Assembly (NCBI GenBank): GCA_903842445.1 | Contig: CAIMLT010000027.1 | Coordinates: forward strand, 1-38,450 | Reading direction: 5' to 3' | DNA from: an uncultured bacterium | Lineage (GTDB): Bacteria > Patescibacteriota > Minisyncoccia > Moranbacterales > UBA2206 | DNA: 38,450 nt | In this document: positions 26,262-35,416 of the stretch, piece after piece | Layout of the letters: each line of letters opens with the position of its first letter | Numbering within the stretch: the first letter of the stretch is position 1 | Notes under the pieces: model-generated | The model's input: the letters and a program-made list of their open reading frames with translations, nothing else | Databases searched by the model: none | What the model was told of the DNA's origin: nothing | Translations under genes and position numbers: made by a program

Positions 26262-27758
26262 ATGCCAATTGAAGAAAATATCACCATTGAAGATGTTTTA
26301 AAAAATGTTAAGTTTAATTTGGAATTCAAAAAAGAAGCATTTATTCGTAGTGCCTACGCTCTAGCAGAAAAGGCTCACTTGGGACAAAAAAGAAAATCCG
26401 GCAAAGATGATTACATACAACATCCACTCCATACAGCTCTTAACCTAGCCAGAATCGGACTAGGTCTAAAAACTATTACGGCTGGACTTTTGCACGATGT
26501 TCCAGAAGATACACCAGTAACTCTAAAGGAGCTCGAGCATAAATTTGGCAAAGAAATTGCCTACATGGTTGACGGCGTTACTAAGTTAGGAAAAATAAAA
26601 CTCCGCGGAACGAAGGAAGATATCTACTTAGAAAATTTACGAAAAATGTTTCTGGCAATGGCATCAGACATTAGGGTTGTTCTCATAAAGCTAGCTGATC
26701 GTCTGCATAATATGGAGACGCTTCAGCACCTCCCACCAGACAAACAGCAGCGCATTGCGCTAGAAACAATGGAAGTTTTTGTTCCAATCGCCAATCGCTT
26801 GGGAATTGGAGAGATTAAAGTCAGTCTAGAAGATTTGTCTTTCAAATATCTCGACTCGAAAAACTTTTTCGCGACAGAAAGATTAGTCACGACTGAATAT
26901 GGACAAAGAAAAAAATTCATTGACAAGATGGTTATTGAACTAAGAAAAGAGCTGACCAAAGAAGGTATCGACGTTCTGAACATTTTTGGTCGAACCAAAC
27001 ATATCCATAGCCTTTATCAGAAATTAAAGCGCCACGATATGGATATCAATAAGGTTTATGATCTTCTTGGCATTCGAATCATCGTGCCAGAAATGGCCAA
27101 CTGCTATGAAACTCTGGGAATTGTGCACAAAAAATACCGCCCACTTGTCGGTCGCATCAAAGATTATATTTCACTTCCCAAACCTAATGGTTATCAATCA
27201 ATCCATACTACCATTTTTGGTCCGGAAAGAATTTTTTTGGAAGTACAAATTCGCACCAAAAAAATGGATGATGAGGCCGAATATGGTATTGCTTCTCATT
27301 GGATTTATTCAGAGAAAAAAAGAAAAATGAAGAACTTTTTTCTCAAGAGCAAACACGCTGTTCCGGACGAAGAGTTAACTTGGGTTAAACAACTGCGCGA
27401 ATGGCAAAACGAACTCGGCAAAGATGACGCCGAATTCGCAGAAGGCCTCAAAATTGATTTTTTTAAAAATCATATTTTCGCTTTCACTCCATTGGGAGAT
27501 ATTATCGATCTCCCTGAAGATGCTACGCCAATTGATTTTGCATATCAAGTGCATGGTGAAGTTGGCAATCGAGCTATTGGAGCCAAAGCCAATGGTAAAA
27601 TGATAACATTGGATCATAAAATTCAAAATGGCGAAGTGATTGAAATCCTAACTACGCGCGACAGAAAAAACCCCAGCCGCGATTGGCTAAAATTTGTCCG
27701 CACATCACTGGCCAAAAGCCAGATTAGAAAGTATTTGAAAAAAGAAGGATTGCTCTAG
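26262..27758 (+). CDS. rel: Bifunctional (p)ppGpp synthetase/hydrolase, HD + synthetase + TGS, no C-terminal RIS/ACT
   Basis: HD: YIQHPLHTA...LLHDVPEDT; synthetase: YDLLGIRIIV, GYQSIHTTIFGP, EVQIRTKKMDDEAEYGIASHW; TGS: FAFTPLGDIIDLPEDATPIDFAYQVHGEVGNRAIGAKANG. Confidence 0.94.
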   Translation: MPIEENITIEDVLKNVKFNLEFKKEAFIRSAYALAEKAHLGQKRKSGKDDYIQHPLHTALNLARIGLGLKTITAGLLHDVPEDTPVTLKELEHKFGKEIAYMVDGVTKLGKIKLRGTKEDIYLENLRKMFLAMASDIRVVLIKLADRLHNMETLQHLPPDKQQRIALETMEVFVPIANRLGIGEIKVSLEDLSFKYLDSKNFFATERLVTTEYGQRKKFIDKMVIELRKELTKEGIDVLNIFGRTKHIHSLYQKLKRHDMDINKVYDLLGIRIIVPEMANCYETLGIVHKKYRPLVGRIKDYISLPKPNGYQSIHTTIFGPERIFLEVQIRTKKMDDEAEYGIASHWIYSEKKRKMKNFFLKSKHAVPDEELTWVKQLREWQNELGKDDAEFAEGLKIDFFKNHIFAFTPLGDIIDLPEDATPIDFAYQVHGEVGNRAIGAKANGKMITLDHKIQNGEVIEILTTRDRKNPSRDWLKFVRTSLAKSQIRKYLKKEGLL

Positions 27759-27905
27759 CAATTATTTAAATATATCTAAGAATTTGAAAGTGGCAACAAT
27801 TCCAGCTAAAGCTTATTTTTCAGACTTTTCAATATCAAAAATTTGTAAATAATATCGATAGCCATTCCTTTTTTCATAATTATTATTTTATAAGTTACTA
27901 CTAAT

Positions 27906-28877
27906 CTACCTCCCAATCCGTTCGATGTTCTCGGCGATACTGCGTAATTCTTCATTGGAATAAAACTCAATCACAATTTTTCCGCCAACGCCGGATTTTT
28001 GGAGTTTTACTTTTGTATTCAAGACTTGCGATAAATTATCTTCCAGCGCTTTTTGTTCAGGATCAACACTCACCACGCGCTTGTGTGTTCGCACCGAAAT
28101 TTCTTTAGTTTTGTTTTCCGTCTGACGAACAGTGAGACCACTTTTTAGGATCAATTCATATAGAGCTTTTTGCTTTTCTGGATTTTCAATGGCAAGAATT
28201 GCCTTGGCATGACCCTCAGTAATTTTTCCTTCCATTAGCGCTTTTTGAATTTCCACCGGTAAATTTAAAAGTCTTAATTTATTTGCAACCGCAGAACGAC
28301 TTTTGCCCATCTTTTGAGCCGTTTCCTCTTGTCCTAAATCAAAATCGTCCATCAGCTTCTGATATGATCTTGCCTCTTCCAAGGGATTTAAATCGTGCCG
28401 TTGAATATTTTCAATAATCGCTAGTTCCAATTTTTGCTGCTCGGTTACATCGCGCACAATCACCGGCACTTTCAAAAGTCCGGCGAGCTTTGCTGCCTGA
28501 AAGCGTCTTTCCCCAGCAATAATTTCATATTTTTCCCCATTAAGACTAACGACAATCGGCTGAATGATGCCATGCTCTTTAATCGAATTAGAGAGTTCTT
28601 GCAACTTTATTTCATCAAAATGAAAACGTGGCTGATGTGGATTGGGAGAAATTTTATTGATCTCAATTTCCCTATCCTCAAGAAGCTTTGGCACAGTTGC
28701 AATTAAACTATTCGCAGAGAGAACGTCTGAGACTTTTTCTGCCCGAGAACCGAAATAATTAAAATCCGCCTCTGGTTTAGTGATCTTATTCTCAGCCTCA
28801 TCAGCATTAGTACTGATTGGCTTTCTTTGCGGGATGAGTGATGATAATCCCCTCCCAAGTCCATAGTTTTGTGCCAT
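27906..28877 (-). CDS. parB: Chromosome partitioning protein ParB
   Basis: GLGRGLSSLIP, ISPNPHQPRFHFDEIKLQELSNSIKEHGIIQPIVV, GERRFQAAKLAG. Confidence 0.96.
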   Translation of the reverse strand: MAQNYGLGRGLSSLIPQRKPISTNADEAENKITKPEADFNYFGSRAEKVSDVLSANSLIATVPKLLEDREIEINKISPNPHQPRFHFDEIKLQELSNSIKEHGIIQPIVVSLNGEKYEIIAGERRFQAAKLAGLLKVPVIVRDVTEQQKLELAIIENIQRHDLNPLEEARSYQKLMDDFDLGQEETAQKMGKSRSAVANKLRLLNLPVEIQKALMEGKITEGHAKAILAIENPEKQKALYELILKSGLTVRQTENKTKEISVRTHKRVVSVDPEQKALEDNLSQVLNTKVKLQKSGVGGKIVIEFYSNEELRSIAENIERIGR

Positions 28878-28887
28878 TTTTTTATTA

Positions 28888-29676
28888 TTAAACTGAAAAC
28901 TTTTTAATATCTTTTTTTTCTAAATTAATCACTTCTTTGGCAAAATTCTTATACGACCGCGCACCACGCGAAAAAGCATCAAAACCCAGAATTGACTTGC
29001 CAAAACCGGGAGCTTCGGCGAGACGCACACTACGCGGGATGACACTTTCAAAAACATGCCCCGGAAAATGATCTTGCACTTCTTTGACAACTTGTCTGGC
29101 TAGGCGATTTCGCCGATCATACATCGTGAGAAGCGCGCCCATAATTTTGAGATTTGGCTGCAAGTTTTCTCTGACTAGGGTAATCGTGTTTAAGAGTTGA
29201 CTCAATCCTTCCAAAGCAAAATATTCCGTCTGCACTGGAATAATAATTTCATCACTGGCCACAAGTCCATTAATCGTAAGCAATCCAAGACTTGGCGGCG
29301 AATCTATGATGATATAATCATAATTTGTCCGAATTTCTCGCAGAACATTATACAGCCTAAATTCCCGATTATCCATATGCACGAGCTCAATCCCTGCGCC
29401 TGCCAGATCTTGTGAAGAAGGAATCAAATCGTGCCCCAATGTTTCCGTGTGTATAATGAGTTTAGATGGATGCTCACCCAAGATCATTGAGTGATAGAGA
29501 CTTTTTTCAATTGTGCGGATATCAAAACCTAGACCTGACGAAGCATTGCCTTGCGGATCAAGATCAACAAGAAGCACAAATTTTCCCGCTGACGCCAAAT
29601 AGGTTGCAAGGTTAATAGCTGAGGTGGTTTTTCCCACTCCGCCCTTTTGGTTGACTAATGAAATTATTTTTGCCAT
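28888..29676 (-). CDS. parA: Chromosome partitioning ATPase ParA
   Basis: MAKIISLVNQKGGVGKTTSAINLATYLA, DLDPQGNASSGLG, DYIIIDSPPSLGLLTINGL. Confidence 0.96.
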   Translation of the reverse strand: MAKIISLVNQKGGVGKTTSAINLATYLASAGKFVLLVDLDPQGNASSGLGFDIRTIEKSLYHSMILGEHPSKLIIHTETLGHDLIPSSQDLAGAGIELVHMDNREFRLYNVLREIRTNYDYIIIDSPPSLGLLTINGLVASDEIIIPVQTEYFALEGLSQLLNTITLVRENLQPNLKIMGALLTMYDRRNRLARQVVKEVQDHFPGHVFESVIPRSVRLAEAPGFGKSILGFDAFSRGARSYKNFAKEVINLEKKDIKKFSV

Positions 29677-29731
29677 AATCAATAAGTGAATTATACTACA
29701 AGTTTAGTTTAAATCCAAATAATTGAATTAT

Positions 29732-29818
29732 GCCTCGGTGGCGGAATTGGTATACGCGCGCGACTCAAAATCGCGTGGGAGTAATCCCATGAGAGTTCAA
29801 GTCTCTCCCGAGGCACCA
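29732..29818 (+). tRNA. tRNA-Leu(CAA), CCA encoded
   Basis: GCCTCGG/CCGAGGC acceptor, anticodon stem-loop CGCGA-CTCAAAA-TCGCG, long variable arm TGGGAGTAATCCCA, GTTCAAGTC T-loop, ACCA 3' end. Confidence 0.97.
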
Positions 29819-29825
29819 ATGTAGC

Positions 29826-29851
29826 AAAAAACTCCCTTCTGGGAGTTTTTT
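29826..29851 (+). terminator. Intrinsic terminator after tRNA-Leu
   Basis: AAAAAACTCCC-TTCT-GGGAGTTTTTT. Confidence 0.9.
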
Positions 29852-29929
29852 GTATATCATTTAAATTGATTACTTAATCTTCAAAATATCCAAAGCAAAG
29901 CTCTCTTGTATCTAAGATTGAGAAATTTC

Positions 29930-30382
29930 CTATTTCCCCAACTCCTCCTCAGCCAATTTCTTAACGAGATTGCCGTCAGCTTGGCCTTTCAGTTTTCCCA
30001 TGGCTAGACCCATTACTTTCCCAATGTCAGCCATTCCAGTGGCGCCAACTTGGACAATCACCGCCTTCACGGTTTCACGCACAGTCGCCTCGTCAAGTTG
30101 GGCAGGAAGATAGGCTGCAAGAATTGCAATTTCTTGATTTTCTTTTTCCACGAGATCTTGCCGCCCTCCTGTTGCGTATTGCGCTGAGGCATCTTTTCTT
30201 TGTTTCACTGCTTTTCCAATCACTTCCAACACTTCTTCATCAGAAAGACCTGTTTCGCGTTTTTGCTTTTCGATTTCAACATTTTTCACCATCGAGTCAA
30301 GCATGCGAAGCGTATCTCTCTTTGCAGTATCCCCGGCTTTCATCGCCACTTTCAGATCATCAAGTATTGTTTGTTTTAACAT
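29930..30382 (-). CDS. GatB/YqeY domain protein
   Basis: LKVAMKAGDTAKRDTLRML, EEVLEVIGKAVKQRKDA, LAAYLPAQL, DIGKVMGLAMGKLKGQADGNLVKKL. Confidence 0.93.
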   Translation of the reverse strand: MLKQTILDDLKVAMKAGDTAKRDTLRMLDSMVKNVEIEKQKRETGLSDEEVLEVIGKAVKQRKDASAQYATGGRQDLVEKENQEIAILAAYLPAQLDEATVRETVKAVIVQVGATGMADIGKVMGLAMGKLKGQADGNLVKKLAEEELGK

Positions 30383-30395
30383 AAATTTTATAAAA

Positions 30396-30650
30396 TTATT
30401 TGATCAATTTCTTTTTGACATTTTTGAAGTTTTGATCATCAAATTTTCCCATTTTTTTGAGCTTGTTCACAACTTTGCGAACTTTAACTTTATACATCGC
30501 ACCAGCACGAAGCTCTCTTTTGCTTTTTTCATCCTGTCGAAAACGAACTTTCCGCGCACGCATCAAAACTCCACTCTGTTGAATGCGACGACTAAAACGC
30601 CTAATTAGGCTTTCTGGCGATTCGCGTTCCTTCTTTTTTACTTCGATCAT
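30396..30650 (-). CDS. rpsU: 30S ribosomal protein bS21
   Basis: MIEVKKKERESPESLIRRFSRRIQQSGVLMRARKVRF; strong SD AAAGGAGG. Confidence 0.88.
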   Translation of the reverse strand: MIEVKKKERESPESLIRRFSRRIQQSGVLMRARKVRFRQDEKSKRELRAGAMYKVKVRKVVNKLKKMGKFDDQNFKNVKKKLIK

Positions 30651-30705
30651 AATAAACCTCCTTTCTTGTTTTAATAAAAAATTACAAAACTAGAAATTGT
30701 CAATC

Positions 30706-31062
30706 TTAACAATCTGCCCAGGGACGAATATTCTCATAAAGTCGAACTCCACCGAGAAGATGCATATGCAGATGCGAAACCTCTTGTCCACCCCATTCTC
30801 CGACCCGAGTTAATAGTTTATACCCTTTTGGCGAAATGTCAAAGTCAATGGCAATTTTCTTAGCAACCAAAACCATCCTGCCAGCTAGTTCAACGTCCTT
30901 CTCGCCCAGATCATTCATGCTCTCAATATGTCTTTTTGGAATAATCAGAATATGCACTGGAGCAAGTGGTCGCACATCCTTGAAGGCTAAAATATCCTCA
31001 TCCTCATAAACAACCCCCGCGGATATTTCTTTTTTGATAATTTTGCAAAATATGCATTCCAT
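30706..31062 (-). CDS. HIT family hydrolase (HinT-like)
   Basis: MECIFCKIIKKEI, DVRPLAPVHILIIPKRHIES, HLHMHLLGG; start set at MECIF because upstream MADEEN falls on the palindromic repeat. Confidence 0.93.
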   Translation of the reverse strand: MECIFCKIIKKEISAGVVYEDEDILAFKDVRPLAPVHILIIPKRHIESMNDLGEKDVELAGRMVLVAKKIAIDFDISPKGYKLLTRVGEWGGQEVSHLHMHLLGGVRLYENIRPWADC

Positions 31063-31067
31063 ATTTT

Positions 31068-31106
31068 CTTCGTCCGCCATAGTCCGCCCCGGGCGGACGA
31101 AGGAGG
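31068..31106. repeat. GC-rich palindromic repeat CTTCGTCCGCC-N13-GGCGGACGAAGGAGG
   Basis: 11-bp perfect inverted arms plus internal GTCCGCCC-C-GGGCGGAC; shares GACGAAGGAGGA with the pheT repeat. Confidence 0.75.
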
Positions 31107-31128
31107 ATCTGAATTAAATTAGTTTTTA

Positions 31129-32538
31129 TTATACAATCGGCTCATCGTGATCATGATTATGATATACAACAACATTGTCTGTTTTTAATTTTTTCTTGAT
31201 TATATCAACCAACTTTTCCATACTAACTGTCTCTTGGACGCCAGTAGTCATATTCTTTATTATTACTGTTCCATCTAGCGTTTCTTTTTGTCCCAAAATT
31301 AAAGTCAATTCAACACCCAAACGGTTGGCAATTTTTAATTGTGATTTCAAGCTTCCTCGACCGAAACTTTCCGCCGTTAAAATTCCATTTTTTTCCAGTT
31401 CAGAAAATAAGCGCAAACTCTTTTTCTTGGCAAGACCTCCAAGTTGGGCCAAAAATACGCGTGGCTTCATCGGGCGATATGCTTTAGCTTGGACTCTTTT
31501 CATCTCAGCTATAACACGTTCCAGACCAATCGCGAAACCAATTGCGGGAGTATCTTCTCCTCCCATGATTTTCATTAATTTGTCATAACGTCCACCTCCG
31601 CCTAAGGAATATTTCTTACCTTCCTCCGAGCCAGACCAAATTTCAAAAACAGTTTTCGTATAATAGTCCAAACCACGAACCAGACGCGGATTTATGGTAT
31701 AAGGTAAGTCAAGCTCATCCAAATATTCCAAAAGTGTTTTAAAATGCACGCGACAATCATCACAAAGATGATCAACTGCCTGAGGCGCAGTAGCCGCAAC
31801 TTGAGCGCATTTATCTTCCTTGCAATCCAAGACACGCATCGGATTAATTTCCAATCTTCTCTTGCAATCTTGACAAAGCTTTGTCTTTTTTGATTCCAAA
31901 TAATTTACCAAGAGATTGTTATAATCTTTTTTGCAAGCGCTACAGCCGATTGAATTAACTTGAATCTGAATTGATTTAAGCCCGAGACAATGAGTCAGGC
32001 GATGTGCCATCTGAATAATTTGGGCATCCAAAATTGGATCATCTTCTCCAAAAGCATCGAAGTTAGCTTGATGATGCTCGCGATATCTCCCTTCTTGCGG
32101 ACGATCATAACGATAAACCGGACCTATGGAAAAAAGCTTTATTGGTTTTGCCAATGTGTACATTCCATGCTGGATAAAGCTGCGACAAATTCCAGCCGTC
32201 ATTTCCGGACGAAGTGCCACCTTATCTCCACCGCGAGTGGTAAAGGCATACATCTCTTTTTCCACAATATCAGTACCCCCTCCGATGTTTCGCGTAAATA
32301 AGTTTGCGAATTCCAAAAGTGGCGTGTCTATTCGAGAAAATCCATAATCACGCGCCAGTCTTTCTGAAACTCTCCTTGCCTGTTCCCAGTAAGCCTGATC
32401 TTCTGGCAGAGAATCCCTCATCCCACGTAAACTTTGCAACACCAGTGGCTCATCTTTTGGCTTTTCTATTTTCTGCTTTTTGGAAAATTTTTTAATTGTT
32501 TCATTTTCCTTGACCGCGTTCTTCTTAGCTTTAAGCAT
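31129..32538 (-). CDS. hisS: Histidyl-tRNA synthetase with lysine-rich N-terminal extension
   Basis: LRGMRDSLPEDQAYW, LRPEMTAGICRSFI, FDAFGEDDPILDAQII, GLDYYTKTVFEIW, AIGFAIGLERV. Confidence 0.95.
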   Translation of the reverse strand: MLKAKKNAVKENETIKKFSKKQKIEKPKDEPLVLQSLRGMRDSLPEDQAYWEQARRVSERLARDYGFSRIDTPLLEFANLFTRNIGGGTDIVEKEMYAFTTRGGDKVALRPEMTAGICRSFIQHGMYTLAKPIKLFSIGPVYRYDRPQEGRYREHHQANFDAFGEDDPILDAQIIQMAHRLTHCLGLKSIQIQVNSIGCSACKKDYNNLLVNYLESKKTKLCQDCKRRLEINPMRVLDCKEDKCAQVAATAPQAVDHLCDDCRVHFKTLLEYLDELDLPYTINPRLVRGLDYYTKTVFEIWSGSEEGKKYSLGGGGRYDKLMKIMGGEDTPAIGFAIGLERVIAEMKRVQAKAYRPMKPRVFLAQLGGLAKKKSLRLFSELEKNGILTAESFGRGSLKSQLKIANRLGVELTLILGQKETLDGTVIIKNMTTGVQETVSMEKLVDIIKKKLKTDNVVVYHNHDHDEPIV

Positions 32539-32569
32539 ATGGGAATTAGAAATAAAAAAATTAATACCC

Positions 32570-33217
32570 TCAAAATACCGAGATTTCATTTAATGGCCAA
32601 GCACGGAAAAGCACCTCGCCAATTATATCATCACTAGTTATTGCCCCCCAAACACGAGAATCGGAACTAAATGCTCGATTATCACCCATCACAAAATATT
32701 CATCTTCACCAAGCGCCATCACCAAATTCCCCGTAGTTTTTAATCCATTTTCAATATAGGTGCTTTCATCCGGAGAGAAACCGGCTGGATTTTCCTTGTT
32801 AAAAATCTTATATCCACCATCTTTTATTTCAATTCTTTCTCCCGGTAAGCCAATAATTCTTTTGATAAAAAATTTACTCGGATCTTTAGGATAACGAAAA
32901 ACAACTACTTTTTGTCTGGTAATTTCACGAAATGCCCCCACTGAAAAAAATTTGATATTGCTAAGCGCCACTGTTGTTTTTTTATAACCAAACTCATTCA
33001 CAATCAAATATTGTCCGTTTTCAAAATTCGGTTCCATCGATGCACCTTGAACAAAGAAAGGCTGAAAAAGAAACATCCGAATTGGCACAATAATAACGAA
33101 GGCAAGAAAAATAATTTTAATTATTTCCAGCACAAAACCACCAACACCAACATAATCTTCTTTTAGAGATTTTTGCATATTTTGATAAAATTCACCATCT
33201 CTCTCGTCATTTTTCAT
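32570..33217 (-). CDS. lepB: Signal peptidase I
   Basis: FVQGASMEPNFENGQYLIVNEF, FIKRIIGLPGERIEI, YFVMGDNRAFSSDSRVWGAI; N-terminal TM. Confidence 0.95.
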   Translation of the reverse strand: MKNDERDGEFYQNMQKSLKEDYVGVGGFVLEIIKIIFLAFVIIVPIRMFLFQPFFVQGASMEPNFENGQYLIVNEFGYKKTTVALSNIKFFSVGAFREITRQKVVVFRYPKDPSKFFIKRIIGLPGERIEIKDGGYKIFNKENPAGFSPDESTYIENGLKTTGNLVMALGEDEYFVMGDNRAFSSDSRVWGAITSDDIIGEVLFRAWPLNEISVF

Positions 33218-33261
33218 AAAAAGTTGATTTAAGCCCGTAATTCTCAACCCCGAACACTTTC

Positions 33262-33290
33262 AGCATAGCAGAAAATTATCCATTTGGCAA
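33262..33290 (-). promoter_or_regulatory. Promoter of lepB: TTGCCA-N17-TATGCT
   Basis: Hexamers read on the minus strand. Confidence 0.6.
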
Positions 33291-33325
33291 GTCAAATTTT
33301 GACCTCTGTAAAGCCAAAATTTGAC
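33291..33325. promoter_or_regulatory. Inverted repeat GTCAAATTTTG-N13-CAAAATTTGAC between divergent promoters (operator candidate)
   Basis: 11-bp perfect arms; abuts the lepB -35 and overlaps the LCP-gene -35. Confidence 0.6.
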
Positions 33326-33349
33326 GACAAAAGATTATACGATTATGAT
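33321..33349 (+). promoter_or_regulatory. Promoter of LCP gene: TTGACG-N17-TATGAT
   Basis: -35 at 33321-33326, -10 at 33344-33349. Confidence 0.65.
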
Positions 33350-33382
33350 TAAATAAACTCGTATTGCTTTTCGAAAAAAATA

Positions 33383-34852
33383 ATGCAACTAAAAAAGATA
33401 TCAATAAAAATAATTCTCTGGTTACTAGTCATCATTTTTCTTGGCGCAATCGCCTATGGAGTCTTTTTCCTGTATAAATTAAATTCTTTTAGTAATAAAA
33501 TCAATATCTACCAAAAGTCAGAAAGCCTTTTTGATACAATCGCTTCTGTTGCTCAAATTGCCAAAAACAATCCAGCAGAACTAAAAAATACCAACGACGA
33601 AAGAATCAATATTCTTCTCTTGGGTGTAGCTGGAAAAGGCAAGCCCGGACAAAACCTAACGGATACAATCATGATTGCCAATATTAACCTAAAAACGAAT
33701 CAGGTTGCACTTCTTTCTCTGCCTCGTGATTTGCATGTTACCATCCCAGATTCCGATTGGCAAACAAAAATAAACGCTATCTATCAAGCTGGATTAAAAA
33801 ATATAAAAAATGAAAACGAAGCTATTGAACCACTTCTAAAAACTGTAAAAAACATCACCTCCTTGGATATTCATTATTATGCTGTTCTCAATTTTGACGG
33901 ATTTCAAAAGATAATTGATGCAATTGGGGGAATAAATATTGCCAACGAAAGAAACATTTATGACACACGCTATCCCGGACCAAATTATAGCTATGAAACG
34001 TTCGACCTCAAAAAGGGTTTTCAGCATCTAACCGGCGACCTCGCTCTCAAATATGCCCGGGAACGCCATGATGACCCAGAGGGAGACTTTGGCAGAGCAA
34101 AAAGACAGCAACAAATAATCCAAGCTACAAAAAATAAGATTTTTTCCACCAGCACCTTATTTGATGTCTTCTCTCTAAATAAACTTTTCGATGCTTTAGG
34201 CGAAAACATTAAAACCAATCTGACATCCAGGGAATTGGAAGGTTTTTTTGAGCTAAGTAAAAAGCTAGACACAGATAACATCATAAACGCCACAGTAGAT
34301 GCCTGGAATAAGGATAGTCTCCTCAAGGTTTCCCATATTTTCTATGGTGAAACGCGAGCCTTTATTCTCATCCCTCGCGTGGGAAATTTCAGTGAAATTC
34401 ATGATCTAGCCCAAAATATTTTTGATTTAAATAAACTGAAAAGACGCCGAGAAGAAATCACTAAAGAAAACGCCCTAGTTGCACTTATCAACAAAAGCGG
34501 TGATAATACTATTGTCGCCAAAATTCAAAAACTGCTCAGCGAAAATTTGGTCTATAAAAAAGTAATAATCATAAATGACCCGGCAACAAATTTAGAAGAT
34601 ATTACTAATGTCTATGATTCCAACTCCGGCACACAACCCTTCACGCTCGATGAAATTGCCACTCGCCTTCCAGCTAAAGTTTTTTATACTCTGCCGGATG
34701 AATATAAAAAGATAACTGAAAAAAAATCGCCAGATATTACCCTAGTCATTGGCAAAGATTTAATCGAAAAATACAATATGCCGGAAGATTCAATTGAAGA
34801 TTTAAAAAAAGCTCAAGACGATCAGGACTATTTAAATATGCAAAATAAATAA
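33383..34852 (+). CDS. LytR-CpsA-Psr (LCP) family protein
   Basis: N-terminal TM; INILLLGVAGKGKPGQNLTDTIMIANI, VALLSLPRDLHV, YARERHDDPEGDFGRAKRQQQII; C-terminal LytR_C-like region. Confidence 0.94.
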   Translation: MQLKKISIKIILWLLVIIFLGAIAYGVFFLYKLNSFSNKINIYQKSESLFDTIASVAQIAKNNPAELKNTNDERINILLLGVAGKGKPGQNLTDTIMIANINLKTNQVALLSLPRDLHVTIPDSDWQTKINAIYQAGLKNIKNENEAIEPLLKTVKNITSLDIHYYAVLNFDGFQKIIDAIGGINIANERNIYDTRYPGPNYSYETFDLKKGFQHLTGDLALKYARERHDDPEGDFGRAKRQQQIIQATKNKIFSTSTLFDVFSLNKLFDALGENIKTNLTSRELEGFFELSKKLDTDNIINATVDAWNKDSLLKVSHIFYGETRAFILIPRVGNFSEIHDLAQNIFDLNKLKRRREEITKENALVALINKSGDNTIVAKIQKLLSENLVYKKVIIINDPATNLEDITNVYDSNSGTQPFTLDEIATRLPAKVFYTLPDEYKKITEKKSPDITLVIGKDLIEKYNMPEDSIEDLKKAQDDQDYLNMQNK

Positions 34853-34859
34853 AAAATTT

Positions 34860-35405
34860 ATGAAACTAATAATTGGACTGGGAAATCCTGGTCAAAAGTA
34901 TGAAACGACAAGGCACAATCTTGGCTTTATTTTTCTTGATAAATTGCGCGCGCTATGGTCTTTTCCTAGTTTTAGATTAGAAAAAAAATTTGACGCAGAA
35001 ATCTCTCAAGGAGAATTTAATGGCAAAAAAATTATCCTCGCCAAACCGCAAAATTTCATGAATCTGTCCGGTGAAGCGGTCAAAAAAATTATGACTTTTT
35101 ATAAAATCGATGCCGGAGATTTATTGATTATTCACGATGATATTGACATTTCTTGTGGAAAATTTAAACTCGCGAATGATTCAACTTCTGCCGGACACAA
35201 CGGGGTGCAAAATATCATTGACCGCTTGGGCACAAAAAAATTCGCTCGCTTGCGAATTGGGGTTAAAAATGAAAATGCGGATGAAACCGAAAACCAGATA
35301 GAAGTCAGTGATTTTGTTTTGGGAAAATTGACAAGCGGAGAGCTCGAAAAAATAACCGCGACGGAAAGATTAGTTTTAGAAGAAGTAGAAAAAATTATTT
35401 CCTAG
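34860..35405 (+). CDS. pth: Peptidyl-tRNA hydrolase
   Basis: MKLIIGLGNPGQKYETTRHNLGFIFLD, KPQNFMNLSGEAV, HDDIDISCGKFKL, GHNGVQNIIDRLGTKKFARLRIGV. Confidence 0.96.
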   Translation: MKLIIGLGNPGQKYETTRHNLGFIFLDKLRALWSFPSFRLEKKFDAEISQGEFNGKKIILAKPQNFMNLSGEAVKKIMTFYKIDAGDLLIIHDDIDISCGKFKLANDSTSAGHNGVQNIIDRLGTKKFARLRIGVKNENADETENQIEVSDFVLGKLTSGELEKITATERLVLEEVEKIIS

Positions 35406-35416
35406 CTTTTGATTTC

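Noticed and set aside
27759-29731. parS or oriC-like sites near parA/parB
   Set aside because: No TGTTTCACGTGAAACA-like palindrome or DnaA-box cluster was seen in the window by eye
31861-31960. Cys clusters in HisRS (CSAC, CQDC, CKEDKC, CDDC) as a novel zinc domain
   Set aside because: To my knowledge similar Cys-rich segments occur in other bacterial HisRS lineages, so it was not treated as novel
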